Shown piece by piece: positions 1-10,697 of a stretch of DNA of 64,000 bases. This DNA is from Listeria welshimeri serovar 6b str. SLCC5334 (GTDB lineage: Bacteria > Bacillota > Bacilli > Lactobacillales > Listeriaceae), in NCBI RefSeq assembly GCF_000060285.1, contig NC_008555.1:310001-374000 (forward strand), in the 5' to 3' direction. The notes beneath the pieces were generated by a model. That model had not been told where the DNA came from, searched no databases, and was given only the letters and a program-made list of their open reading frames with translations. How positions within the stretch are numbered: the first letter of the stretch is position 1; each line of letters opens with the position of its first letter. A program made the translations under genes and the position numbers.

Positions 1-1
1 G

Positions 2-760
2 CAGCAAATCACGCCAATATTACTTGGAACGGCGAATCGACTTGTGACGATTGATGATATTAAAGATCTTCGCGAGCCAGTTGCTAGTGTGCTTATTGAA
101 CTGCCGCAACGAGAAATTGGTGGGCAACTTCCTTCTTTTGAAGAGCTTGAGGAGATTTCGGAGTATTGTCATGAACAGGGTATTTCATTGCATCTGGACG
201 GAGCGAGGTTATGGGAAATTACACCTTTTTATCAGAAGTCTGCGGAAGAAATTTGCGCTTTATTTGATAGTGTATATGTGTCGTTTTATAAAGGAATTGG
301 CGGGATTGCTGGGGCGATTTTGGCTGGGTCTGATGATTTTGTGCAAGAGGCAAAAATCTGGAAACGTCGATATGGTGGTGATTTGATTAGCCTGTACCCG
401 TATATTTTGTCCGCGGATTATTATTTTGAAAAACGGATTGGGAAGATGGCGGAGTATTTTGAGGCGGCAAAAGGATTGGCTGAGCGATTTAATTCGTGTT
501 CGGGCGTGAAGACTGTGCCGGAAGTACCGGTTTCTAATATGTTTCATGTTTACTTTGAGAAGTCGGCTGATGAGGTTGGGACGATTTTGACGAAGATTCA
601 GGATGAAACTGGTGTGGGGATTTCGGGTTATTTGCAAGAGAAATCGGCGGATGTTTGTGCGTTTGAGGTTTCGATTGGGGATGCGTATGCGGAGATACCT
701 GTGGAGGTTTTGGATGTTGTGTTTAAACAATTAGAGGTAGGCTCCCCATGCCAAAACTAA
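2..760 (+). CDS. Threonine aldolase family protein, 5' partial
   Basis: This is the C-terminal part of a PLP-dependent low-specificity or L-allo-threonine aldolase, which cleaves threonine to glycine and acetaldehyde. The frame is open to the left edge, reading QITPILLGTANRLVTIDDI, so the true start lies outside the window and the GTG at 44 is an internal valine. Family signatures are the LHLDGARLWE stretch, which carries the PLP-contacting aspartate, and VSFYKGIGG, which holds the Schiff-base lysine. The stop overlaps the next gene by 13 bases, suggesting translational coupling. Confidence 0.9.
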   Translation, partial: QQITPILLGTANRLVTIDDIKDLREPVASVLIELPQREIGGQLPSFEELEEISEYCHEQGISLHLDGARLWEITPFYQKSAEEICALFDSVYVSFYKGIGGIAGAILAGSDDFVQEAKIWKRRYGGDLISLYPYILSADYYFEKRIGKMAEYFEAAKGLAERFNSCSGVKTVPEVPVSNMFHVYFEKSADEVGTILTKIQDETGVGISGYLQEKSADVCAFEVSIGDAYAEIPVEVLDVVFKQLEVGSPCQN

Positions 761-1533
761 TCATCGACGCAGACGATTTCGGTCTATCCAAAGCCATCAA
801 CCACGGCATCATCGAAAGCTACAAAACCGGCATTACCACATCCACCTTACTCATGCCGAACCTGGAAACTGCCGAACACGCAATCGCTCTCGCAAAAGAG
901 CACCCTGACTTATTCATCGGTCAGCACACAAACTTCTTACTTGGAAAACCGTGCGCGGATCCGGCGGAAATCCCGTCACTCGTCGACGAAAATGGGGAAT
1001 TCCATCGTTCCAAATATTATCGCGCCAACCCAGAAATCAAATTTCAATACGAAGATGTGCGTACGGAAACGATTGCTCAAATGGAACGGTTCAAAGAGCT
1101 AACTGATCACTACCCAAAACACATCGACTGCCACTCAATCGGTGATGAAACGGTTGACCAAGTTTTCTTTGATATCGCGCGCGAGTTTGGGATTCACACG
1201 ACTTTAAAATACAGCGGTGATAAAAAATGGCCAGATCAGGAAGGTTATTTACCAATCACTAAACTGCTGGAGTCGGGCGCACTTCCCTACACAAGCGGCG
1301 GCGTTTCGGTTGAGAACTTCCTTAATGATGATTTTGGCTTGCTAAAATTAGCGCCAGACGAAATTGCAGAGATGCATTTTGATGTCGGTTTTTTGGATCA
1401 ATTTGTGCTGGATAATTCTTCTTACACGTTGATGCGGTGCCGGGAACTTGCGACGATTTGTGACGTGCGGGTGCGGGATTGGCTTAGCGAAAATGAGTTT
1501 GAGCTCATTTCATTTGATGATTTACAACATTAA
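748..1533 (+). CDS. YdjC/ChbG-family carbohydrate deacetylase
   Basis: This 261-residue protein matches the YdjC (ChbG) family of metal-dependent carbohydrate deacetylases, which remove acetyl groups from N-acetylated oligosaccharides such as diacetylchitobiose. The N-terminal LIIDADDFGLS motif supplies the metal-binding aspartates, and GQHTN and KHIDCHS supply histidines in the family pattern. The length is typical. The ATG overlaps the aldolase stop, so the two genes are probably co-transcribed. The true substrate cannot be read from the sequence; chitin-derived sugars are the family precedent. Confidence 0.88.
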   Translation: MPKLIIDADDFGLSKAINHGIIESYKTGITTSTLLMPNLETAEHAIALAKEHPDLFIGQHTNFLLGKPCADPAEIPSLVDENGEFHRSKYYRANPEIKFQYEDVRTETIAQMERFKELTDHYPKHIDCHSIGDETVDQVFFDIAREFGIHTTLKYSGDKKWPDQEGYLPITKLLESGALPYTSGGVSVENFLNDDFGLLKLAPDEIAEMHFDVGFLDQFVLDNSSYTLMRCRELATICDVRVRDWLSENEFELISFDDLQH

Positions 1534-1570
1534 ATCTCTATGCTATGATAAACACAACTTAATAAGAAAA

Positions 1571-1655
1571 ACTGGGGGGGCCGATTCTGGCTGAGATAGG
1601 AAGGTAATGCTTTCTGACCCTTTGAACCTGTTTGTTAGTGCAAGCGTAGGGAAGT
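1571..1655 (+). promoter_or_regulatory. TPP riboswitch (THI element)
   Basis: The conserved THI-box segments appear in order: a GGGGGGCC run, GGCTGAGA near 1589, GACCCTTTGAACCTG near 1616, and GCGTAGGGAAG near 1644. This is the thiamine pyrophosphate aptamer. It precedes the four-gene thiamine salvage operon and is followed by a strong intrinsic terminator, so control is most likely by transcription attenuation: high TPP gives termination. Confidence 0.95.
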
Positions 1656-1683
1656 GAATGTGAAAGTAACCGGAAAATTTATC

Positions 1684-1732
1684 GCGGCTGCTGTTTCTTT
1701 GCTTATGCTAAGAGACAGTGGGCGCTTTTTTT
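1684..1732 (+). terminator. Riboswitch expression-platform terminator
   Basis: Left arm 1684-1699 pairs with right arm 1710-1725 over 16 positions with one mismatch and a few G-U pairs. Seven T residues follow. It lies between the TPP aptamer and tenA and is the expected ligand-induced terminator. Confidence 0.85.
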
Positions 1733-1756
1733 ATTGTTTAAAAAGGAGGAGTTTGA

Positions 1757-2431
1757 GTGTTTGTACATGGTTTTCAAGAAGAAGTAGGAGATTTATGGCA
1801 AGAAACGTTGTGTCATCCATTTGTTCAGAGTTTGGCGGATGGGACGCTTGAGAAGGAGGCGTTTTATTATTATTTGCTTCAAGATGATTATTATTTATCG
1901 CATTTTGAGAAGGTGATTGAGAAAAGTGTAGTGCAAGCGGGGACGGAGGAACTTGCTGCTGAGATGAGGCAAGTGCGGGAGAGGCTTCGGCAGTCGGAAT
2001 TGTTGATGCGCGAACAGTTTTATCCACGGGTTGGGCTAACGGAGCGTGATTTTTCCGAGCGAAAACCAGCGCCAACTGCTTATCATTATACTTCTCATCT
2101 TTACCGGATGGCGGATTTTGGTAGTTTTGGGGTGACAATTGCGGCGCTTTTGCCGTGTTATGCGCTTTATGCGGATATGGGGAAAATGTACGAAACGGCG
2201 CGGAGTTCGGAGCCATTTTATCAAGAGTTACTGGATAGTTATGTGGATGAAAATTATCAACAAGTGGTGTTGAAGCAGAAGCGATTGGTGGAACAGGCGG
2301 CGAGTATGGCGGATGCGCGGGAACTTGCTCTCATGAAGCAGGCTTTTCACATCAGTGTGGAAATGGAATGGGCGTTTTTTGATATGGCTTATAAAAAACA
2401 AAATTGGCGTGGGAGTGTGAATTATGTTTGA
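1757..2431 (+). CDS. tenA: Thiaminase II / aminopyrimidine aminohydrolase TenA
   Basis: TenA hydrolyses aminomethylpyrimidine breakdown products of thiamine so that the pyrimidine can be salvaged as HMP. The 224-residue length is normal. The PCYALY segment contains the catalytic cysteine (about residue 134), and VEMEWAFFD near the C terminus contains the catalytic glutamate. The start is a GTG placed six bases after AAGGAGGA. It is the first gene behind the TPP riboswitch and overlaps thiM by eight bases. Confidence 0.93.
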   Translation: MFVHGFQEEVGDLWQETLCHPFVQSLADGTLEKEAFYYYLLQDDYYLSHFEKVIEKSVVQAGTEELAAEMRQVRERLRQSELLMREQFYPRVGLTERDFSERKPAPTAYHYTSHLYRMADFGSFGVTIAALLPCYALYADMGKMYETARSSEPFYQELLDSYVDENYQQVVLKQKRLVEQAASMADARELALMKQAFHISVEMEWAFFDMAYKKQNWRGSVNYV

Positions 2432-3233
2432 TTTTATGACGTTGGAAAAGGTGCAAGAAAGAGGGCCGTTGGTACATAATATTACAAACATCGTGGTTGC
2501 AAATGACTCGGCAAACGGATTGCTGGCGATTGGAGCATCACCAATTATGGCCTCTGCGAAACAAGAAATGGACGAACTGGCGAAAATGGCGGATGTGCTC
2601 GTGATTAATATTGGTATGCTGGACGGCGAGTTGGTGGAAGCGATGAAAATTGCTGGACGTGCGGCAAATTTTGCGGAGACGCAGGTTGTTCTAGACCCGG
2701 TCGGTGTTGGCGCAACTTCATATCGACGTAAAGTGGTGCAGGAATTGTTGGCAGAAATTCAGTTTGCGGCGATTCGCGGAAATGCAGGAGAGCTTGCGGC
2801 GATTGCTGGAGAAGCATGGGAAGCGAAAGGCGTGGATGCGGGTGTAGGTTCGGCGGATGTGCTCGCTATCGCTGAAAAAGTAGCAAAGGAATGGAACACG
2901 GTTGTGATTATTAGTGGTGAAGTGGATGTGATTTCAGACGGAACTCGCTTTGCAAAAGTGGCGAATGGTAGCGCGCTTCTGCCAAGAATTACTGGTTCTG
3001 GTTGTTTGCTAAGTGCGGTTTGTGGTAGTTTTATCGCAGTTCAGGATGATGTTTTTCGTGCTAGTGTTGAAGCGTGCGTGAGTTATGCAGTGGCTTCTGA
3101 ATATGCGGAAATGGAGTTAGAAAGAAAACTCCCAGGCTCTTTTCGACCATTATTTTTGGATGCGCTGGCTAGTTGGTCGGTCGAAAAAACGCGTGCTAAA
3201 GCCAAAATCCTAGAAAGTGGTGAACACAAATGA
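2424..3233 (+). CDS. thiM: Hydroxyethylthiazole kinase ThiM
   Basis: ThiM phosphorylates 4-methyl-5-(2-hydroxyethyl)thiazole with ATP, giving the thiazole phosphate used by ThiE. The 269-residue ribokinase-like protein has [17 protein letters not shown] near the start, LDPVGVGAT in the centre, and the [10 protein letters not shown] anion-hole segment with the family cysteine. Its ATG lies inside the end of tenA and its stop overlaps thiD, so the operon is translationally coupled. Confidence 0.95.
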   Translation: MFDFMTLEKVQERGPLVHNITNIVVANDSANGLLAIGASPIMASAKQEMDELAKMADVLVINIGMLDGELVEAMKIAGRAANFAETQVVLDPVGVGATSYRRKVVQELLAEIQFAAIRGNAGELAAIAGEAWEAKGVDAGVGSADVLAIAEKVAKEWNTVVIISGEVDVISDGTRFAKVANGSALLPRITGSGCLLSAVCGSFIAVQDDVFRASVEACVSYAVASEYAEMELERKLPGSFRPLFLDALASWSVEKTRAKAKILESGEHK

Positions 3234-4033
3234 TTTTCAAACAAGTGTTAACGATAGCTGGTTCAGATTCAGGTGGCGGCGCGGGAATCCAAGCAGATAT
3301 TAAGACATTTCAAGAGCGCAGAACCTTTGGAATGTCTGTTATCACCGCAATTACAGCACAAAATACATTAGGTGTAAAAGCAGTGCATAAAATCCCAATA
3401 GATATCATTTGCAAACAGTGCACCGCGATTGCTGAGGATTTCCAAGTGAGTGCTGTGAAAACTGGTATGCTGGCAGATGCAGAAATTATTCGGGAAGTGG
3501 CGCGGAATATACGTTTGTACGATTTTCCCAATTTGGTTATTGATCCGGTGATGATTGCGAAGGGCGGCACAGCTTTGCTTGAAAACGAGGCTATACGAGT
3601 TTTGAAAGAGGAGCTTTTGCCGCTTGGTACGATTATTACGCCAAATATTCCAGAAGCCGAAGAAATTCTTGGAGAAAAAATCACAACCAAGGCGGAAATT
3701 GAACAGGCTGCTAAGAAAATTTGTGATTTGGGAATAAAAGCGGTAGTTATTAAAGGAGGACATAGCGAAATGAGTGAGGCGGCTGATTTTTACTATGATG
3801 GCAAAACGACGAAATGGCTTACAAGTGAGCGTTTTGATACGCTACATACGCACGGAACTGGTTGTACTTTTTCGGCATGTATTGCGGCTGAGCTTGCGAA
3901 AGGGAATTCCCTTTTAAATAGCGTGATAGTTGCGAAAGAGTTTATCACGAGTGCAATTAAATATCCGCTTGGAATTGGTCACGGTCATGGTCCAACCAAC
4001 CATTTTGCTTATAGAATGGAGGAAGGTAAGTGA
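3230..4033 (+). CDS. thiD: Hydroxymethylpyrimidine/phosphomethylpyrimidine kinase ThiD
   Basis: ThiD carries out the two phosphorylations that turn HMP into HMP-PP. The 267-residue protein begins with the [17 protein letters not shown] nucleotide/substrate loop. It has [11 protein letters not shown] in the middle and [11 protein letters not shown] as the catalytic C-terminal motif. The ATG overlaps the thiM stop by four bases, and the TGA overlaps the GTG start of thiE. Confidence 0.95.
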   Translation: MIFKQVLTIAGSDSGGGAGIQADIKTFQERRTFGMSVITAITAQNTLGVKAVHKIPIDIICKQCTAIAEDFQVSAVKTGMLADAEIIREVARNIRLYDFPNLVIDPVMIAKGGTALLENEAIRVLKEELLPLGTIITPNIPEAEEILGEKITTKAEIEQAAKKICDLGIKAVVIKGGHSEMSEAADFYYDGKTTKWLTSERFDTLHTHGTGCTFSACIAAELAKGNSLLNSVIVAKEFITSAIKYPLGIGHGHGPTNHFAYRMEEGK

Positions 4034-4656
4034 AAGAAGAATTAGCTGTATATTTTATCGCTGGAACGCAAGACATTGTGCGCGGAACGTTGCCAAGTGT
4101 GTTAGAAGAAGCACTGAAAGGCGGAATCACTTGCTTCCAATACCGTGAAAAAGGAGCAGGCTCACTCCAAACTGCCTCCGAAAGAAAAGAAATGGCGTTA
4201 GAATGCCAAAAATTATGCGCAAAATATCAAGTGCCATTCATTATTAACGATGATGTCGTCCTAGCCCTCGAAATCGGCGCGGACGGCATCCATGTCGGCC
4301 AAAACGACGAGGAAATCCACCAAGTTATCACGAGTTGCGCCGGAAAAATGAAAATTGGGCTTTCCGTTCATTCAGTTAGTGAAGCGGAGGAGGCAGAACG
4401 ACTTGGTGCGGTGGATTATATTGGTGTAGGACCAATTTTTCCAACGATTTCCAAAGCAGATGCGGAGCCAGAAAGCGGTACAGAGATTTTAAAAGAGATT
4501 CGTCGTGCAGGGATTAAGCTCCCAATCGTTGGTATTGGCGGGATTAATGAAGCAAATATAGCGGAAGTACTTGCGGCAGGTGCTGACGGCGTATCAGTTA
4601 TCTCAGCGATTACTCGGGCGGATGATTATCAGTTGGTTATCGCTAATCTAATATGA
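4030..4656 (+). CDS. thiE: Thiamine-phosphate synthase ThiE
   Basis: ThiE joins HMP-PP with thiazole phosphate to form thiamine monophosphate. The 208-residue TIM-barrel protein shows DGIHVGQND, GVGPIFPT and GIGGINEANI, the substrate and phosphate loops of the family. The GTG start at 4030 overlaps the thiD stop and sits behind GGAGGAAGG. It is the last gene of the riboswitch-controlled operon, which holds salvage genes only; no thiC or thiazole synthesis genes are seen in this window. Confidence 0.94.
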   Translation: MKEELAVYFIAGTQDIVRGTLPSVLEEALKGGITCFQYREKGAGSLQTASERKEMALECQKLCAKYQVPFIINDDVVLALEIGADGIHVGQNDEEIHQVITSCAGKMKIGLSVHSVSEAEEAERLGAVDYIGVGPIFPTISKADAEPESGTEILKEIRRAGIKLPIVGIGGINEANIAEVLAAGADGVSVISAITRADDYQLVIANLI

Positions 4657-4824
4657 GAATTTTAAAAGACAAAAACTATAGATGAATTCTCAACAAATGT
4701 TAATTATTAACTTTCTTCTGAAAATTAAATTGTTTTCCACTTGTTATTTCATTAAAATATCTTTATTACAGATGAAAAAGGTTATCTGCAATAAAGATAT
4801 TTATAATTAATATAGGTGATAAAG

Positions 4825-5031
4825 ATGAAATATAGAAATATTCGTTCAATTAGAGAAGATAATGACATCACACAACAACAAATGGCTAAATTATTAAATG
4901 TGTCTCAAAATACGTATTCTCAATATGAAACAGGGAAAATAGAATGGACTGCAACCGCCTTGATTAAGATTGCTGATTATTTTGATGTTAGTGTTGATTA
5001 TTTACTTGATAGGAAGAAGAACAAAAACTAA
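4825..5031 (+). CDS. XRE-family HTH transcriptional regulator
   Basis: This small (68 residues) single-domain Cro/CI-type helix-turn-helix protein has the recognition region MAKLLNVSQNTYSQYETGK followed by LIKIADYFDVSVDYLLD, a near-consensus HTH_3 domain. ATG 4825 is preferred over an upstream GTG because AGGTGA lies five bases before it. It stands just upstream of the methyltransferase in the same direction, the position of controller proteins in restriction-modification loci. That role is inferred. Confidence 0.85.
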   Translation: MKYRNIRSIREDNDITQQQMAKLLNVSQNTYSQYETGKIEWTATALIKIADYFDVSVDYLLDRKKNKN

Positions 5032-5123
5032 GACGAGAAGAGTGAATATGAGATGGATAATTTTCTACAGTTTTCTTTGTTTTAAAAGTATTATTTAAAA
5101 ATAGAAAGATAGGAGGGGCTTCA

Positions 5124-6179
5124 ATGATAGTCAATGCGGTTGATCTGTTTTGTGGTGTAGGTGGCCTAACTTGTGGAGTTCAGAAAACGGGGATCAATGT
5201 TATTGCGGGTTATGATATTGCTAAAGAATGTCAGTATTCATATGAGTATAATAATAAGGCAAGATTTATTCATAAAGATATAAAAGATATCTCCGATAAT
5301 GAAATATCAGCATTATATCCTGAAAATACGGATATAAGACTTTTAATGGGATGTGCTCCGTGCCAACCGTTTTCTGCATATAGTCATAGGTATAAAGAAA
5401 GTGAAACAAGAAAACAAAAAATGGATTTATTAGATTATTTTGGAAAACAAGTTGAATTAGTACAGCCGGAAATCGTATCAATGGAAAATGTTCCACAACT
5501 TAGAAATGACCCGGTTTTTGAAAAATTTATTACTTTATTAAAAAGTAATAATTATTTTGTTGATTGGAAAATCGTTTATGCTCCAGAATATGGTGTTCCT
5601 CAAAAAAGAAAAAGACTTTTATTGTTAGCATCTAAAATAGGTGAGATTAGTTTATTAGAGCCAACAAGAACGAAAGATAATTATCCAACGGTGAGGGAAG
5701 CAATTTCAAGATTGAAGCCAATTAAGGCAGGTGAAACAGATAATGAGGATTTTCTTCATAGGGCAAGAAAATTATCTGACTTGAATATAAAAAGAATTAA
5801 GAGTTCTTTTCCGGGAGGAACTTGGAAAGATTGGGATGAAGAGCTTTTGCCTAACTGTTATAAACGAAAAAGTGGTGAAAGTTATAAATCAGTATACGGT
5901 CGATTGGAATGGGACAAGCCATCGTCAACTATTACTACTCAATTTGTGGGATATGGGAATGGTAGATTTGGACATCCTGAACAAGATAGGGCTTTGAGTT
6001 TGAGAGAAGGAGCGATTCTACAAACTTTTCCTAAAGATTATCAGTTTGTAGAAAAAATTGAGCAAGCATCTTTTGTTAAACTAGCTGTTCAAATAGGAAA
6101 TGCTGTACCTGTTAAATTGGGAGAGGTTATCGGGGAAAGTATAAAAACACATCTAGAAAATAATAAATTATTATCATAA
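5124..6179 (+). CDS. DNA cytosine-C5 methyltransferase
   Basis: This 351-residue enzyme would transfer a methyl group from S-adenosylmethionine to C5 of cytosine in a specific DNA site. Family motifs are in order: motif I DLFCGVGGLTCG at residues 7-18, motif IV GCAPCQPFS with catalytic Cys80, motif VI ENV at 121-123, motif VIII YGVPQKRKRLLLL, RLEWDKPSSTIT before the end, and motif X GNAVPVK. The target recognition region lies between motifs VIII and IX and does not reveal the site. The RBS is AGGAGGGG. It lies five bases upstream of the RBS region of the GHKL/TIR gene, so the two are almost certainly one operon. Confidence 0.95.
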   Translation: MIVNAVDLFCGVGGLTCGVQKTGINVIAGYDIAKECQYSYEYNNKARFIHKDIKDISDNEISALYPENTDIRLLMGCAPCQPFSAYSHRYKESETRKQKMDLLDYFGKQVELVQPEIVSMENVPQLRNDPVFEKFITLLKSNNYFVDWKIVYAPEYGVPQKRKRLLLLASKIGEISLLEPTRTKDNYPTVREAISRLKPIKAGETDNEDFLHRARKLSDLNIKRIKSSFPGGTWKDWDEELLPNCYKRKSGESYKSVYGRLEWDKPSSTITTQFVGYGNGRFGHPEQDRALSLREGAILQTFPKDYQFVEKIEQASFVKLAVQIGNAVPVKLGEVIGESIKTHLENNKLLS

Positions 6180-6193
6180 GGAGAGTGCTAGAG

Positions 6194-8119
6194 ATGAGTG
6201 AAAAAGAATACAATCTGGATATTGATCCAAGAATATTAGAATTATTAGGCCCCCATTTGTATACGAATATCTATTACATTTTAGGGGAATTAATAGCTAA
6301 TGCTTATGATGCAGATGCTAAAAATGTATATGTAATAGATAGAATAGATGAAGAAAACAAACTTATTGTTGAAGATGATGGTAGCGGAATGTCTTATGAG
6401 AATAAGGATGTTAAAAATTTTTTGAGTGTCGCTAAAGAAAGTAGAACGAACGTAGTAAATTCATATACAAAAGTAAATAATCGTCGAAAAATGGGGAGAA
6501 AGGGTGTGGGGAAACTTGCCTCCCTATCAGTCTCGGAGAATGTGAATATTAAGACAATAAAAGATGGTGAAAAATCTGGATTTGTATTATCAAGAAAGGT
6601 TATCAATAAAAAATTAGAAGCAATTAATGAAGATACCATTAACTTTATTAAAATTAAAAATCATGGAACCGCAATTGAGATGACAAATCCTACATATAAA
6701 TTACCTGTTCATTTAAGTACAATGGCGAACAATCTCTTGAAAATATTTCCGCTTGTAGATGAAACATTTAGAATTCATCTTATTAGAGGAGATAAACATG
6801 AAATTTTGGAAGAATCACAGAGCGCTTTAGTCAGGAAAATGGCTGTTTTAACTACTTTAGGTGAAGATTATAAGAAGATGAATGAATTCTATAATTGCGA
6901 TTTCAAGGAACAGAAAAATAGTTTATTGAAAAATAAAGAATCTAAAAAAATTATACTTAATATGCTCAATAAAGATAACGAGGAACAAGATTATACTTTA
7001 GAAATTAAGGGATGGGTAGGGGCATACAAAACCACCAGAGAAATGAAAAAAAACATGCAAGAATTTTCTGATAATTTCATTTCACTTTATGCTAATTCAA
7101 AACTTGGGATATTTAATATTTTACCAATTGTAGGGAAAAATAAATTACAAGAGGTATATATCGCTGGTCAACTTCATATTGATCTATTTGAGGAAACTAA
7201 TCTTCCAGATATGGCTTTAAGTAATAGACAAGGGTATAAAAGTGATGATGAGAGATATCGAAAAGTTTTAGAATACGTTAAAAATGAACTTTTACCTAAC
7301 ATTTTGACAGATAGATCTTTTTATTCTGACCTTTTGAAAGCTGGAAAGAAAGAGAAAGAAATAAAGCGACAAAAGAAGAAAGAAGAAGAATTAAAAGAAA
7401 AAAGTCTGGATTTCAAACGTGAAGTAACACAAGAAATGACTAGTGAACTTTCTAAAATAAGTCCAATAAATAAGAATAAAGTCGAAAATATTGTAAATAC
7501 TCAGGTAAATAAGCATATGAATTCTTTAGGATTAAAATCAACAATTGATTTTAATAAAAGAAAGGTCTTGATTAGCCATACAAAAGCTGATAAAGAATTA
7601 GCAGATCTTATATATAAAACGCTTCTTAGCAATGGATTTTCAAAAGATTCTATTCTATACAGTAACTGTGAAGATGAAGAAGCGAGAATTCCGGCTAAGA
7701 TGAGTATATATGGTTATCTGAGAGATTTTTTTGTGGATAGTATTTCTATGGAAAAAATATATGTTATTTATGTTACTAGTAAAAATATGAGGACCTCGTG
7801 GGGCGCGATAGCTGAGGTAGGCGCAGGGTGGATTACACAAACAGACCATTGTATATTTACTCTTAATGATTTTTCACCAGAAGCACCTTTGGATGTAAGG
7901 CGACAATATCAGAATACAATGAGATTTGAAGATGAATTTTATATGGATAATATTGAGTTTGATAAGTTTTGTAGTTTTATAGAAGATATTGGAAAGAAAT
8001 TTGGATGTAATATTCTCAGTAGAGACAAGAATAAAGAAGCATTAAAAGATGATGTTCACGTTGTTTCAAGTGATGAATTATTTAAGCTAAAACAAAAATA
8101 TTCATCAAACTCTAATTAA
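6194..8119 (+). CDS. MORC-like GHKL ATPase with C-terminal TIR-like domain
   Basis: This 641-residue protein has no family name I can assign. The N-terminal GHKL (HSP90/MutL/MORC-type) ATPase shows ELIANAYDADA (about 31-41), VEDDGSGM (59-66) and GRKGVGKLA (about 101-109). A long middle region ends in a highly charged probable coiled coil (about 378-420, rich in KKE). From about residue 457 the sequence KVLISHTKADKELAD begins a TIR-like fold. TSWGAIAEVGAGW follows, with Trp536 and Glu541 in the place where TIR NADases keep their conserved Glu. ATG 6194 is chosen because AAGGAGAG lies eight bases before it. MORC-like ATPases beside C5 methyltransferases are known from comparative genomics of restriction systems; an effector role for the TIR-like part is inferred. 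Confidence 0.85.
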   Translation: MSEKEYNLDIDPRILELLGPHLYTNIYYILGELIANAYDADAKNVYVIDRIDEENKLIVEDDGSGMSYENKDVKNFLSVAKESRTNVVNSYTKVNNRRKMGRKGVGKLASLSVSENVNIKTIKDGEKSGFVLSRKVINKKLEAINEDTINFIKIKNHGTAIEMTNPTYKLPVHLSTMANNLLKIFPLVDETFRIHLIRGDKHEILEESQSALVRKMAVLTTLGEDYKKMNEFYNCDFKEQKNSLLKNKESKKIILNMLNKDNEEQDYTLEIKGWVGAYKTTREMKKNMQEFSDNFISLYANSKLGIFNILPIVGKNKLQEVYIAGQLHIDLFEETNLPDMALSNRQGYKSDDERYRKVLEYVKNELLPNILTDRSFYSDLLKAGKKEKEIKRQKKKEEELKEKSLDFKREVTQEMTSELSKISPINKNKVENIVNTQVNKHMNSLGLKSTIDFNKRKVLISHTKADKELADLIYKTLLSNGFSKDSILYSNCEDEEARIPAKMSIYGYLRDFFVDSISMEKIYVIYVTSKNMRTSWGAIAEVGAGWITQTDHCIFTLNDFSPEAPLDVRRQYQNTMRFEDEFYMDNIEFDKFCSFIEDIGKKFGCNILSRDKNKEALKDDVHVVSSDELFKLKQKYSSNSN

Positions 8120-8185
8120 CTAAAGTATTGTATAGTTTTGCCGAAAATCAATTAGAACCATTAGCAAAATGAAACTAAATTAATC

Positions 8186-8230
8186 AAAAACCCAGGTTAC
8201 CCTCTCTAAAAGGGCAAACCTGGGTTTCTC
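8186..8230. terminator. Bidirectional terminator between the GHKL/TIR gene and bglA
   Basis: AAACCCAGGTT at 8188-8198 pairs with AACCTGGGTTT at 8217-8227, extended inward by ACCCT/AGGGC. It is A-rich on the left and T-rich on the right and lies between two convergent genes. Confidence 0.85.
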
Positions 8231-8234
8231 ATTT

Positions 8235-9958
<1,724 letters not shown>

Positions 9959-10618
9959 ATGGGAGCAGCATTTTCAGCTATATTATCACCAGCAGTGGGG
10001 ATTTTAATTAGCCCATTTCCAATTGTAGGACTTATATTGATTTTACTTAGCAACAAGGCGCGCATTAACAGTATTTTTTATACTATCGGGTGGATTGTTG
10101 GTAATATTGCTATTTTCTTAATTGGGTTATTTTTGATGAGTTCAGCAGTAAGTTCATCAGGAGATCAATCAATGTTAGTTAAGATTATTCTGATTGTACT
10201 AGGGGTATTACTTATTTTACTTGGAGTACACGACTTTTCAAAAAGACCAAAGAACGGTGAGAAAGCTGCAACACCAAAATGGTTTGAAAAAATGAGCAAT
10301 ATTAAACCAGGTGGCGCAATGATTTTTGCATTTCTATTATCTGCTGTGAATCCTAAAAACATGTTACTTTCACTTACAGCGGGAGTTAGTGTAGGGGCAC
10401 TTAATTTAGCTGGCGGACAAGAAATTACAGCGACAATTATATTTGGAATTATTGCTTGTTGTTCGATTTATATTCCAACAATTGCATTCTTACTAGCTGG
10501 TAAACGACTAAACAAAGTGCTAGATAGTACACGTAATTGGCTTATTCAAAACAATTCAGTAATTATGGCTGTCTTGTTCTTATTCATTGGTCTAAGTGTT
10601 ATTAGCAAAGCGTTTTAA
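9959..10618 (+). CDS. GAP-family (LysE-like) membrane protein
   Basis: This 219-residue integral membrane protein has about six hydrophobic segments. The N-terminal SPAVGILISPFPIVGLILIL and central SAVNPKNMLLSLTAG resemble the GAP/Sap family (peptidoglycolipid-addressing, LysE-related fold). These proteins are thought to export small molecules or lipids; the substrate here is unknown. It is monocistronic, preceded by AGAGGAGGCG and followed by a strong bidirectional terminator. Confidence 0.75.
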   Translation: MGAAFSAILSPAVGILISPFPIVGLILILLSNKARINSIFYTIGWIVGNIAIFLIGLFLMSSAVSSSGDQSMLVKIILIVLGVLLILLGVHDFSKRPKNGEKAATPKWFEKMSNIKPGGAMIFAFLLSAVNPKNMLLSLTAGVSVGALNLAGGQEITATIIFGIIACCSIYIPTIAFLLAGKRLNKVLDSTRNWLIQNNSVIMAVLFLFIGLSVISKAF

Positions 10619-10655
10619 AAACAGTTCAATTAAGAACCGAATAAAAAACTTTAGA

Positions 10656-10697
10656 TTAGGCTGTTTGTTTCCTGGAAATCAAACAGCCTAATTTTTT
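10656..10697. terminator. Bidirectional intrinsic terminator
   Basis: Perfect 12-bp arms TTAGGCTGTTTG (10656-10667) and CAAACAGCCTAA (10680-10691) are followed by six Ts. The structure slightly overlaps the 3' end of the convergent acetyltransferase gene. Confidence 0.9.

Noticed and set aside
1654-1851. Short plus-strand frame starting inside the TPP riboswitch
   Set aside because: It covers the aptamer end, the terminator and the start of tenA in a different frame; no family similarity, and the riboswitch explains the sequence.
4825-8119. Reading the methyltransferase cassette as a prophage fragment
   Set aside because: There is no integrase, phage structural gene or attachment repeat; a free-standing restriction/defence cassette is simpler.
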